A DNA stretch of 53,988 nt from Deltaproteobacteria bacterium (GTDB taxonomy: Bacteria; SAR324; XYD2-FULL-50-16). Shown in pieces: positions 17,521 to 25,783 of this stretch. The translations under genes and the position numbers were made by a program. The stretch spans positions 1 to 53,988 of the forward strand of contig JABGPJ010000080.1 in the NCBI GenBank assembly GCA_018645005.1, written 5' to 3'. The notes beneath the pieces were generated by a model that had not been told where the DNA came from, searched no databases, and saw only the letters and a list, made by a program, of their open reading frames with translations. Within the stretch, counting starts at the first letter, position 1, and every line of letters begins with the position of its first letter.

Positions 17521-18096
17521 ATGAAAAGTTTGAAAGGAACTGAGACAGAAAAGAATCTTTTAGCCTCCTTTGCCGGAGAGTCGCAAGCGAGAAATCGCTA
17601 TACTTATTATGCCTCCAAGGCGAAGAAAGAGGGATACGTGCAAATTTCCGCCATCTTTACCGAAACAGCTGATCATGAAAAGGCACATGCCAAGACGTTT
17701 TTCAAGTTTCTGCAAGGGGGCGATGTTGAGGTTACCGCCACTTTCCCGGCTGGAGTGATCGGGAGTACCGAAGAGAACCTGGCTGCAGCCGCAGCTGGCG
17801 AAAATCACGAGTGGACGGTTTTATATAAGGAAGCGGCTGAAGTTGCTGACCAGGAAGGATTTGACGAAGTGGCTGAAATCTTCCGGAGAATTTCAATGGT
17901 TGAAGAACAGCATGAACAACGGTATCGCAAGCTGCTGCAAAATATTAAAGACGGCAAGGTGTTTGAAAGAGATACTTCCCGCAAGTGGATGTGTCGCAAC
18001 TGCGGATATGTGCATGAAGGAAAAACGGCTCTGAACATGTGCCCTGCCTGTCAACATCCCCTCGCTCATTTCGAGATTAAAAAGGAGAACTATTAA
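17521..18096 (+). CDS. rbr: Rubrerythrin with C-terminal rubredoxin domain
   Basis: A 191-aa classical rubrerythrin that reduces peroxide to water. The N-terminal diiron domain has FAGESQARNRYTYYA, TADHEKAHAKTFF, AAGENHEWTVLYKEAA and VEEQHEQRYR. The C-terminal rubredoxin domain has CRNCGYVHEG and CPACQHPLAHF. I start at the ATG at 17521 after AAAGGAG; a longer frame begins inside the repeat at 17485. The nested repeat directly upstream may have separated the gene from its original promoter or may supply one. Confidence 0.96.
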   Translation: MKSLKGTETEKNLLASFAGESQARNRYTYYASKAKKEGYVQISAIFTETADHEKAHAKTFFKFLQGGDVEVTATFPAGVIGSTEENLAAAAAGENHEWTVLYKEAAEVADQEGFDEVAEIFRRISMVEEQHEQRYRKLLQNIKDGKVFERDTSRKWMCRNCGYVHEGKTALNMCPACQHPLAHFEIKKENY

Positions 18097-18140
18097 CTAA
18101 GACAAAATGACCGCTCTCAGGGGCGTCACTGTCAGTTAAG

Positions 18141-18175
18141 AAAGGCGCTTTCTCTTGCGCCTTTTTTTCTTTTTG
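18141..18175 (+). terminator. Rho-independent terminator of rubrerythrin
   Basis: AAAGGCGC (18141-18148) pairs with GCGCCTTT (18157-18164), followed by a run of T. It lies 44 nt after the rubrerythrin stop. Confidence 0.85.
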
Positions 18176-18210
18176 CTGCTGCGATCAATGTAAATACCAG
18201 ACTGAGTATT

Positions 18211-19989
18211 ATGGAACCTTTTGCGCTTCAGACAATTACGTTTGCTCTTGTTTTGGGAGTTGCTTCTTACATTCTGTCCCGTTGGCTGAGAGTCCCAGCG
18301 ATTATTTTTTATCTGCTGGCAGGATTGATAGCCGGTCCTGTCGGGTTGAAGTTAGTTGATACAGATTCTTTGGGGCGTGGCTTGCTGATCCTGGTGGAGA
18401 TAACGGTTGCCATAATTCTATTTGAAGGTGGACTGTCTTTGTCTTCTCGTAGCTTTAAAAGCGAATCATCTGCAATTCGTCGTATGCTCTTGGTGACATT
18501 ACCATTAACCGGGATTGGAAGTGCGGCTCTTGCTCATTATTTGCTGGATATGCCCTGGCAGATCGCTGTTTTTTTTGGGGCATTGATTGTTGTCACCGGA
18601 CCAACAGTGGTCGGGTCAATTCTAAAAAGCGTTTATCTAACCCGCCGCCTGGAAATTATTCTGAACTGGGAATCGATTTGGGGAGATGTGATCGGTGTGT
18701 TGTTAAGTGCAGTTGCCCTGGAATTGGTTGATCTGAACCTGCAGGATTCCTGGGGAAATGTCGGACTGACGCTGCTCTTGAGAATTGTCGGGGGAGTCTT
18801 GCTGGGGATTGTCGGCGGGTACAGTTTAACCTGGATTATCAACCGTGTTTGTCGTCTGCGGGATACGACCTTGCCAGGAATTGTCAGTATTGCCGGCGCC
18901 TTGGCCATATTTTATACCGCTAATTTTGTGATGCACTCGTCCGGGCCGTTGGCGGTTGCCATAGCCGGATTCATCCTTTCCAAGCTGAACGAAGAAACCC
19001 TACACGAAATCCGCCATTTTAAAGAGCAGATATCGAGCATTTTTATCAGCACGATGTTTGTTCTGCTTTCAGCCTACATCAACCCTATGCCACTGTTGGA
19101 TCAATGGCCGATGCTGCTGCTGACGGCGCTGATTATGGGTGCGCTTGTGCGCCCGTTCTCAGTGGCTGTTGCTTTATGGAAGACCCCGGTGCTGCCATCG
19201 GAGCGAGTGTTCATCGGACTGATTGGCCCCCGAGGGATTATTGCTGCCTCAACAGCTGCATATGCTGCTTTGACCGTTTCCGGTTATGACGGAGATATGA
19301 CGCTGGTTCTGAACCTCACCTATGCGGTCATTTTCTTCTCAGGCGTTTCCGCGACACTTCTGTGTCGACCCTTAGCCCGGTTTTTAAAGGTCCTTATCCC
19401 TGTTTCCCGCTCTGGATTGCTGATTGTGGGTGTCAATAGTTTCAGTTCTGCCCTTGCCGACTTTGCTGGAAATTACGTTCCCGTTTCGTTTCTTGAAACC
19501 AACAACACCTCCTGTATTTTGGCTGAACACCTGGGACACGATATTATCTGCACCGATCTCTTAGACAGCAATATTTACGAGGAGGCGATGGAAGACGGCT
19601 TTGGGCGCTTACTGGCTGTGACACGAAACGATGCGATGAACGAGTTGATTGCAAAAAAAGCGGCAATGCATCTGGAATCAAACAAAGTTTACTGGGTTGC
19701 TGCCAAGTCTGACGAGGAGTCGATCAATCTGGTGACATCATTTCGCAGCAATCTTGCTTTTTCCAATGATTTTTCACTGATAGAAGCAGTCAATCAACTG
19801 GATCACAATGAAGCGGTGCTGAAAGTGTTGAAACCTGAAGAGATCCAAAAAGAGGGTGTAATTCCGCTGTTGGAAATTCTGAAGAAAGGACAGGGCCTCA
19901 GCGTGGTTCTCTCAGGTCAGACAGTGCGGAATGACGCGCTTTGCTATGTCCCTTCCCTTCAATGTGCCACTCCGGGCACAAGCAGCTAA
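18211..19989 (+). CDS. Cation/proton antiporter with RCK-like C-terminus
   Basis: A 592-aa inner-membrane transporter. The first 390 residues hold about 12 hydrophobic segments with CPA-type motifs: LLAGLIAGPVGL, VTGPTVVGSIL, the NWESIWGDVIGVLL segment with the transport-site acid, and GPRGIIAASTAA. This resembles NhaP-type (CPA1) Na+(K+)/H+ antiporters. Residues about 400-560 form a cytosolic TrkA-N/RCK-like regulatory region (SGLLIVGVNS...DIICTDLLDS...LLAVTRNDAMNELIAKKAA), though the dinucleotide glycine motif is weak. It probably serves pH or cation homeostasis. No direct tie to oxygen defence is seen. Confidence 0.88.
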   Translation: MEPFALQTITFALVLGVASYILSRWLRVPAIIFYLLAGLIAGPVGLKLVDTDSLGRGLLILVEITVAIILFEGGLSLSSRSFKSESSAIRRMLLVTLPLTGIGSAALAHYLLDMPWQIAVFFGALIVVTGPTVVGSILKSVYLTRRLEIILNWESIWGDVIGVLLSAVALELVDLNLQDSWGNVGLTLLLRIVGGVLLGIVGGYSLTWIINRVCRLRDTTLPGIVSIAGALAIFYTANFVMHSSGPLAVAIAGFILSKLNEETLHEIRHFKEQISSIFISTMFVLLSAYINPMPLLDQWPMLLLTALIMGALVRPFSVAVALWKTPVLPSERVFIGLIGPRGIIAASTAAYAALTVSGYDGDMTLVLNLTYAVIFFSGVSATLLCRPLARFLKVLIPVSRSGLLIVGVNSFSSALADFAGNYVPVSFLETNNTSCILAEHLGHDIICTDLLDSNIYEEAMEDGFGRLLAVTRNDAMNELIAKKAAMHLESNKVYWVAAKSDEESINLVTSFRSNLAFSNDFSLIEAVNQLDHNEAVLKVLKPEEIQKEGVIPLLEILKKGQGLSVVLSGQTVRNDALCYVPSLQCATPGTSS

Positions 19990-20084
19990 GATAAACCTGC
20001 CGGGAATTTACCTTTTCTGACCTGTTCCGGATTTTGGAAAAGGGTTCAAATTGTCTCACTTTTTTACAAATGGCAGGTTTATCT
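19989..20084. repeat. 13-bp inverted repeat with a 70-nt gap
   Basis: AGATAAACCTGCC (19989-20001) and GGCAGGTTTATCT (20072-20084) are perfect inverted arms just after the antiporter stop codon. The interior includes a TTGTCTCA motif at 20050-20057. It could be a transcript-end structure or a small mobile-element relic. No U-run follows. Confidence 0.5.
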
Positions 20085-20154
20085 GCAGATGTCGGATACC
20101 GGGCAGACCCTCTCATCTAAACGTGTAATATAGCATTAACGGAATCATCGACTT

Positions 20155-20170
20155 TGGCATGATTATTTCA
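20155..20170 (+). promoter_or_regulatory. Predicted sigma-54 promoter of the small-protein/ArsC-like pair
   Basis: The site is TGGCATG-atta-TTTCA with exact sigma-54 spacing. It is nearly identical to the rubrerythrin site at 1951-1936. Transcription would begin near 20181, about 114 nt before the ATG at 20295. Confidence 0.7.
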
Positions 20171-20294
20171 GTAAACGTTCATATATATAATGAATGCGAC
20201 TGCTAATTTAATTGCAAAAGCAGCCGTACTTCTTTTCTAATCAAATGCGAACATTACTGAGAGTGATGATTCAGCAATAGCTAAAAAGGGAACC

Positions 20295-20498
20295 ATGAAA
20301 AAAAGAATCAACAGACGATCAATGAGAAAATCTGTAAAATTCAAGCCCAGCCATGATTTTCTTAGTCAGGCAGTCAGTGAATATCTGGCAGACGGCGGTA
20401 CCATCACAAAACTGGAATTTGACGAAAGAAGTTTTAAAGATTTTATTGCCACTTCAGAATCACCGATGGCAGTTGATGAGTTTCTGAATGGAAATTAG
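20295..20498 (+). CDS. Small basic protein of unknown function
   Basis: A 67-aa protein I do not recognise. The first 20 residues are strongly basic (KKRINRRSMRKSVKFK). The rest is mixed and acidic (VSEYLADGGTITKLEFDERSFKDFI). AAGGGA precedes the ATG. It lies under a sigma-54-type promoter, and its stop is four bases before the ArsC-like start, which supports it as a real translated gene. It may be an accessory or nucleic-acid-binding factor. Confidence 0.7.
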   Translation: MKKRINRRSMRKSVKFKPSHDFLSQAVSEYLADGGTITKLEFDERSFKDFIATSESPMAVDEFLNGN

Positions 20499-20502
20499 TA
20501 AA

Positions 20503-20859
20503 ATGGAAAAAGCAAAAATATACCACAATCCCAAGTGTGGCTGCAGTAGAAAAGCGCTTGGTTTAGTCGAACAAACTGGTCTTCAATTTGAGATTGTTGA
20601 ATACCTGAAAACCCCGCCCTCTAAGAATGAACTGGGCGAAATTGTGAAACGTCTAGGAATCCATCCTACCGAAATCATACGGGAAAAGGAAGATCTGTTT
20701 AAAGAGTTGGGGCTTTCAAAAAGCGACCAACGGGAAACGGATGAATGGTTGACCATACTGGCGGATAATCCCATTCTGCTGCAACGACCCATCGTATCGT
20801 ATAAAAATAGATCCATTGTGGGTCGGCCACCTGAAAGTGTGTTGGAGATATTGAACTAA
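20503..20859 (+). CDS. ArsC/Spx-family thioredoxin-fold protein
   Basis: A 118-aa protein of the glutaredoxin-like arsenate reductase (ArsC/YffB) family. The N-terminal motif is YHNPKCGCSRKAL: the catalytic cysteine is kept, but a second cysteine two residues on makes a CxC pair that is unusual for ArsC. The C-terminal PILLQRPIVSYKNRSIVGRPPE matches the family substrate-arginine region. I start at 20503, coupled to the preceding stop; an ATG at 20488 adds five residues. Since no other ars gene is near and the promoter is shared with oxygen-defence genes, a thiol-redox role may be more likely than arsenate reduction. Confidence 0.88.
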   Translation: MEKAKIYHNPKCGCSRKALGLVEQTGLQFEIVEYLKTPPSKNELGEIVKRLGIHPTEIIREKEDLFKELGLSKSDQRETDEWLTILADNPILLQRPIVSYKNRSIVGRPPESVLEILN

Positions 20860-20951
20860 CAGATCGAATTGTCGATGATTTCTGAATACCTAAATTTGTT
20901 CTCTTTGGCAATTTGTATCAATCTGTTTGACAACATTGCTGCCGCAATTGT

Positions 20952-20975
20952 AAAAAGCGAGTAACGCTTTTTTTC
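20952..20975 (+). terminator. Rho-independent terminator of the ArsC-like operon
   Basis: AAAAAGCG (20952-20959) pairs with CGCTTTTT (20965-20972) and continues into a T tract. It is 93 nt after the stop codon. Confidence 0.8.
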
Positions 20976-21135
20976 TGAATTTTCGCCCTCGAATCTGTGA
21001 CCCGTCTCCACAAAATGTGAAAGTTGGGATCAAGCAGATATGGATTGGCTCCTATCAATTTTCGGTGGGGGTGGAATGATTCCGAATTTTACTATAAACA
21101 GTGGGTTTTAAGGCTGCTTTAGACACTTAATACTG

Positions 21136-22842
21136 GTGATAAAATTGAAAAATGATATTGTGGTAATCATCGGGGGTGAGGCCGGGCAAGGGATTCAGAC
21201 AGTTGGGGATCTGCTGGCAACCGTTTGTTGGAAGATGGGGTTATATATCACTGTTGTCAATGATTTTGAATCGCGGATCAGGGGGGGGCACAGTTTTGTC
21301 CAGCTTCGTATCAGCGATCAGCCCAATTCGGCTCCCAGCGATAAGGTTCACATACTGGCAGCCCTTAACTCAAAAACGGTAGAGTTGCACAAAGGCGACC
21401 TGTCTGAAGGCGGCTTGGTGCTGGTGGACGGTGAAGAAAGCACTGCAGCGGGTGTCACTGCTATTCCCTTTTCTAAAATAGCCAGGGAAGTCGGTGGTAA
21501 AATTATGACTAATACCGTAGTCGCAGGGGCTATCATGGGATTATTAGGCACTCCTTTTGACATATTTGAAGAGTTACTGGTCAAAAAATTTGGAAAGAAA
21601 AGTCCTGAAATTCTGGATAATAATATCACGGCTGCCAAGAGAGGTTTTGAATCGATTGGAGAAAATTCTTTCAAAAATGGGTTTACCTGGGAGAAAAAGA
21701 TCCCGCTGGGTCTCTTACTTACTGGTAACAAAGCAGTCGCATTGGGTGCTGTTGCTGGAGATTGTCGATTTTCGGCTTTTTACCCGATGTCTCCCGGGAC
21801 AGGAATTATGAATGCACTGGTCGCTCTGACCGATGACTTCCCTCTTGTTGTGGAACAGGTTGAAGATGAAATTGCAGCTGTAAACATGATTCTTGGGGCA
21901 GCCTACAGCGGGGTCAGGTCTATGACCGCCACCTCAGGCGGCGGATTCAGTTTAATGGTGGAAGGGTTGGGCCTGGCTGGAATTACTGAGACACCAATAC
22001 TAATCGTCAATGCCCAGAGGCCTGGACCAGCAACCGGTCTGCCAACCAGAACCGGCCAGCCGGATCTGCAATTTACAATCCACGCATCACAGGACGAATT
22101 CCCCAGATTTGTTTTTGCTCCCGGGACACCAGCGGAAGCTTTCGATCTAACGGTCAAATCTCTTCATCTGGCTGATAAATACCAGGTTCCGGTTGTGTTG
22201 TTGACGGACCAGTATCTGACGGATTCTTTATTTACACTTGATCGGCCGCTAAAAGTTCCTGATTCTATTGACCGATTTATTATCACAGATGAGGACCTGG
22301 ATAATCCCGAATCTTACGAGAGGTACGCATTTACTGAATCCGGTGTATCTCCCAGAGTGCTGCCTTGTAACGGGAATGCGCTTTGTGTGGCATCTGGTAA
22401 CGAACATACGCCGGATGGTCATCTTAATGAAGATGCTGATAATCGCAAACGGATGATGGATAAGAGAAATGCCAAACTACCTGCTATGCAGAAGGAAATG
22501 TCCGCGCCATCCGGCTATTTCGAAGATAGTGATATTTTACTGGTTGGGTGGGGTTCGACTCAGGGAGCTATCAGGGAAGCGGTAGATCTGTTGCGAGAAA
22601 GGGGGCAGGAGGTCGGTTGTCTGAACTTCACCGATATGTGGCCGTTTCCGGTGGAACATAGCCAACGGTTGCTGGGTAGGACAAAACGGTTTATTATGGT
22701 GGAACAGAACAGTTCATCGCAACTCGGATTGCTGATTCGTGAACAGACAGGGTTAAGCTTTGACGGAACGGTGCTGAAATATGACGGAAGGCCGTTTTTT
22801 CCGATTGAAATTGTGGAAGAGACACTGGCGATCATTGGGTAA
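21136..22842 (+). CDS. korA: 2-oxoacid:acceptor oxidoreductase, fused gamma-alpha subunit
   Basis: A 568-aa KorA-like subunit of a 2-oxoglutarate (or other 2-oxoacid):ferredoxin oxidoreductase, which makes acyl-CoA and reduces ferredoxin. Residues 1-185 are the gamma domain (GGEAGQGIQTVGD...NDFESRIRGGHSF). Residues about 195-568 are the alpha (pyrimidine-binding) domain, with YPMSPGTGIM, VEQVEDEIAAVNM, SGGGFSLMVEGL and RPGPATGLPTRTGQPDLQF. The start is GTG at 21136 or TTG at 21145; no strong ribosome site is visible. It forms an operon with the beta gene 21 nt downstream. The exact substrate is not set by sequence reading. Confidence 0.92.
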   Translation: MIKLKNDIVVIIGGEAGQGIQTVGDLLATVCWKMGLYITVVNDFESRIRGGHSFVQLRISDQPNSAPSDKVHILAALNSKTVELHKGDLSEGGLVLVDGEESTAAGVTAIPFSKIAREVGGKIMTNTVVAGAIMGLLGTPFDIFEELLVKKFGKKSPEILDNNITAAKRGFESIGENSFKNGFTWEKKIPLGLLLTGNKAVALGAVAGDCRFSAFYPMSPGTGIMNALVALTDDFPLVVEQVEDEIAAVNMILGAAYSGVRSMTATSGGGFSLMVEGLGLAGITETPILIVNAQRPGPATGLPTRTGQPDLQFTIHASQDEFPRFVFAPGTPAEAFDLTVKSLHLADKYQVPVVLLTDQYLTDSLFTLDRPLKVPDSIDRFIITDEDLDNPESYERYAFTESGVSPRVLPCNGNALCVASGNEHTPDGHLNEDADNRKRMMDKRNAKLPAMQKEMSAPSGYFEDSDILLVGWGSTQGAIREAVDLLRERGQEVGCLNFTDMWPFPVEHSQRLLGRTKRFIMVEQNSSSQLGLLIREQTGLSFDGTVLKYDGRPFFPIEIVEETLAIIG

Positions 22843-22863
22843 ATCTATTTTTGGTGTTATGAT

Positions 22864-23718
22864 ATGACAACAACACAGGATTTTGACAACGATTTTGAAA
22901 ACAAATGGTGTCCGGGCTGTGGGAATTTCGGGATTCTGGATTCGATGAAGAAATCATTCTCAAATCTCGGTCTGGCTCCAAAAGATGTCCTGTTGATTTC
23001 GGGGATTGGCCAAGCCGCAAAAACGCCTCACTTTTTGAAATGTAATATGTTTCACACCCTTCATGGCAGAGCGTTAGCGGTAGCAACGGGGGCTAAAATT
23101 GCCAATCATGACTTGACGATTGTGGTCAATTCTGGGGATGGTGACTGTTACGGTGAGGGGGGCAATCATTTTATGAATGCCATCCGGCGAAATATCGATA
23201 TTACTTTGCTGGTGCATAACAATCAGGTCTATGGCTTGACACAGGGTCAGGCGTCACCAACGTCGAAGATGGGATTTGTGACAAAAGTGCAGAAACACGG
23301 CGTGATTGCTGAACCTTTTAACCCACTGACAATTGCCCTGAATCTGGGAGCTGGATTTGTTGCACGCGGATTTTCCAACAACCGGGAACACACCCGGCAA
23401 TTGATTGAAGACGGAATCAAGCATAAAGGATTTTCCTTGATAGACATCGTTCAGCCCTGTCCCACCTATAATAAGATTAGTACTCATGGCTGGTACAAGC
23501 AGAGAGTTGAGGATCTGTATGAAAACAACTATGTGCCAGACGATCTGGAGAATGCTTTGGCAATGGCACAGGAATGGGATGAAAAAATACCCATTGGGGT
23601 TTATTATCAGAAAGAAGGTCCGACCTTTACAGACAGGATTAAAAAACTGACTGAGGGCACGCTCATTGATAAAAAATACGATGCAGCTAAATTGGACGGT
23701 TATCTGTCTGTTTCCTGA
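22864..23718 (+). CDS. korB: 2-oxoacid:acceptor oxidoreductase beta subunit
   Basis: A 284-aa TPP-binding beta subunit. The N-terminal WCPGCGNFGIL holds cluster cysteines. The TPP motif is GDGDCYGEGGNHFMNA...NN, followed by VYGLTQGQASPTSKMG. With the gamma-alpha subunit it forms an oxygen-sensitive enzyme of anaerobic carbon metabolism. No ferredoxin or delta subunit is adjacent, so electrons go to a ferredoxin encoded elsewhere. Confidence 0.94.
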   Translation: MTTTQDFDNDFENKWCPGCGNFGILDSMKKSFSNLGLAPKDVLLISGIGQAAKTPHFLKCNMFHTLHGRALAVATGAKIANHDLTIVVNSGDGDCYGEGGNHFMNAIRRNIDITLLVHNNQVYGLTQGQASPTSKMGFVTKVQKHGVIAEPFNPLTIALNLGAGFVARGFSNNREHTRQLIEDGIKHKGFSLIDIVQPCPTYNKISTHGWYKQRVEDLYENNYVPDDLENALAMAQEWDEKIPIGVYYQKEGPTFTDRIKKLTEGTLIDKKYDAAKLDGYLSVS

Positions 23719-23825
23719 TATCGCTGGAAACAGTGTAATTAATGCAGCATTTTGAATGGCTCTTTCACCTTTTGGGGTTAGCCGGAGGAGCCCTGATTTT
23801 ATGGTAGTCTAACTGGGGAGTTAAT

Positions 23826-24341
23826 ATGGATTCAAAAATCAAATCGATAGAGATCGCTTTAAAAAATGAAATGCGGGAAAGGGATTTTTATTTAAAGCAG
23901 AGTGAAAAATCGGCAGATCCACTGGGTAAAAAAATGTTTGCCACCCTTGCCGAGGAAGAAGAGGAACATTATAAATATCTGGTTGAACTGCACAATGAGC
24001 TAAAAAGTGCCGGGAAATGGCCGGAAGAAATCTCCGTTGTGATTAACGAAACAAATGTTGGAAAAGTGTTGGATGAGCTGGTCGATAGGGTGAACCCCAG
24101 CAACATCGCAACAGCGGATGATAAAGAGGCGATTAAAGTAGCTATCAATTTTGAGAAGGAGGCCTATGAGTTCTATAAGGGCCTTGTCAATCAAGCGGGT
24201 AATCCTGACGAAAAAACACTTTTTGAGCTGCTGGCTGCTTTGGAAATGGAGCATGTGGTCTCTCTGGAAGAGACCTTGTTATATTTCGACGATCCGGGCG
24301 AATGGTTTGCCCAGTACGAAAAGCCTACTCTCGACGGTTAA
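23826..24341 (+). CDS. Ferritin-like (rubrerythrin-family) protein
   Basis: A 171-aa ferritin-like protein with two ligand-helix pairs: [17 protein letters not shown] with [13 protein letters not shown], and [16 protein letters not shown] with [12 protein letters not shown]. It resembles the protein at 13943 in length and C-terminal layout ([11 protein letters not shown]). A rubredoxin gene follows after 82 nt, a natural electron donor for such a diiron protein. GGGGAG precedes the ATG. Confidence 0.88.
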   Translation: MDSKIKSIEIALKNEMRERDFYLKQSEKSADPLGKKMFATLAEEEEEHYKYLVELHNELKSAGKWPEEISVVINETNVGKVLDELVDRVNPSNIATADDKEAIKVAINFEKEAYEFYKGLVNQAGNPDEKTLFELLAALEMEHVVSLEETLLYFDDPGEWFAQYEKPTLDG

Positions 24342-24361
24342 TTCAGAGACTGATTTCCCGA

Positions 24362-24397
24362 TTCGGAAAACAAGGTCTCGGCTGTCTGTTTTCCGAA
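24362..24397 (+). terminator. 11-bp hairpin between ferritin-like and rubredoxin genes
   Basis: TTCGGAAAACA (24362-24372) and TGTTTTCCGAA (24387-24397) are perfect inverted arms with a 14-nt loop. It may attenuate or process the message between the two genes. Only a weak T-rich tail follows. Confidence 0.5.
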
Positions 24398-24423
24398 AAT
24401 CTTTATCTTCAACAGGTAGTACT

Positions 24424-24588
24424 ATGATAAGGTATGTCTGCCCGGACTGTCACTATACGTATGATGATGAAGCTGGGATTCCCCCTCAGGGGATTGCTGC
24501 GGGGACCCCTTTCAAGGACCTTCCTGATGACTGGTGCTGTCCCGAATGCGGGGTTCCGAAAGAGGAGTTTCGAGGCTTTGAAATGTAG
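24424..24588 (+). CDS. Rubredoxin
   Basis: A 54-aa rubredoxin, a one-iron electron carrier. It has the two family knuckles CPDCHYTYD and [11 protein letters not shown], plus the conserved aromatic and turn pattern [20 protein letters not shown]. It is encoded just after a ferritin-like protein and probably donates electrons to it or to the other diiron proteins here. The ATG is at 24424, after AGGTAGT. Confidence 0.96.
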   Translation: MIRYVCPDCHYTYDDEAGIPPQGIAAGTPFKDLPDDWCCPECGVPKEEFRGFEM

Positions 24589-24615
24589 TTTTCGGATATC
24601 CACACCGTTTGTCAG

Positions 24616-25764
24616 GTGACACCTGCCAGAGAAATTCCCGTCACTTCTAATAACTTCATGCCACCATTGGAAACAGGTAAACTCAGTCAGAAACTATTGC
24701 ACTGGTTTGCTGAAGAACAGCGTGATCTTCCCTGGCGGAAGACATCAAATCCTTACTTTATTTGGGTTTCTGAGGTAATGCTTCAGCAGACTCAGGTTCA
24801 GACAGTGATCCCCTACTATCTCCGCTTTATCGATCGTTTTCCCACAGTTGACTCGCTTGCTGTAGCTGATTTAAATGATGTTCTCAAAATATGGGAAGGA
24901 TTGGGATATTATGCAAGAGCCCGAAATCTCCAAAAGGCTGCAAAAATCGTGTCTACAGAACTTAACTCTCAAGTACCTGAAGATTATAGCGGGTTTCGCA
25001 CATTGCCCGGAGTTGGAGACTATATAGCAGCAGCAGTGCAGAGCATTGCATTCGGCAGGCCGATTGCGACTGTAGATGGAAACGTCAAGCGTGTTTTATC
25101 CCGCCTCTTCAGGATTAACCAACCTGTTAACCTGACAACCGCCAAAAATCATTTTGTCGAAGTTGCTGCTGAAATTCTGGATGTGAAAAAGCCGGGGGAT
25201 TTTAACCAGGCAATGATGGAGTTGGGGGCCCTGATCTGTAAACCGTCAATCCCGGTTTGTGACCAGTGTCCGGTGTCTACGTTCTGCCAGGCTTTTGAAT
25301 ATAAAAAAACCGCTGATTTTCCTAAGCGCAACAAACGTAAGCAGGTTCCAACCTATCAGATTGCGGTGGGCGTGGTCTTGAAAAATGATCGTATGCTGAT
25401 TACGTTGAGAAAACCAGAGGGGTTACTGGGGGGGCTCTGGGAATTTCCCGGTGGCAAAACAGAAGAGGGTGAGTCAAGCGAACAGGCCTGTCTGCGAGAA
25501 ATCAAAGAAGAAACCAATCTCGATATCCGGGTTGAGCGATCACTGGCCATGATCAAGCATGCCTATACCCATTTTAAAATTGTCATGGAAGTGTTTATCT
25601 GCCAGCATGTCTCCGGTCGGGTTCGGCTGAATGGCCCTGTTGATCATCGCTGGATAAGCTTTGAACAGATAAAAAAATATCCCTTTCCCAAGGCCAATCA
25701 CAAGGTCTTTTCCCTGCTGGGGAGCCATTTGGCGTCTGAACGAAAAATTCCTGTTTCTGAGTAA
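24616..25764 (+). CDS. mutY: MutY, A/G-specific adenine glycosylase
   Basis: A DNA repair glycosylase that removes adenine paired with 8-oxoguanine, about 368-382 aa. It has the catalytic glutamate in EVMLQQTQV, the HhH loop LPGVGDYIAAAV with the TVDGNVKRVL aspartate, and the 4Fe-4S set C-x6-C-x2-C-x5-C (CKPSIPVCDQCPVSTFC). The C-terminal MutT-like domain keeps an intact Nudix box (GGKTEEGESS...REIKEETNL), which in most MutY proteins is degenerate. The start is GTG at 24616 or ATG at 24658. It fits an oxidative-damage theme. Confidence 0.95.
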   Translation: MTPAREIPVTSNNFMPPLETGKLSQKLLHWFAEEQRDLPWRKTSNPYFIWVSEVMLQQTQVQTVIPYYLRFIDRFPTVDSLAVADLNDVLKIWEGLGYYARARNLQKAAKIVSTELNSQVPEDYSGFRTLPGVGDYIAAAVQSIAFGRPIATVDGNVKRVLSRLFRINQPVNLTTAKNHFVEVAAEILDVKKPGDFNQAMMELGALICKPSIPVCDQCPVSTFCQAFEYKKTADFPKRNKRKQVPTYQIAVGVVLKNDRMLITLRKPEGLLGGLWEFPGGKTEEGESSEQACLREIKEETNLDIRVERSLAMIKHAYTHFKIVMEVFICQHVSGRVRLNGPVDHRWISFEQIKKYPFPKANHKVFSLLGSHLASERKIPVSE

Positions 25765-25783
25765 ACCACCAAAAAGGCATTCA

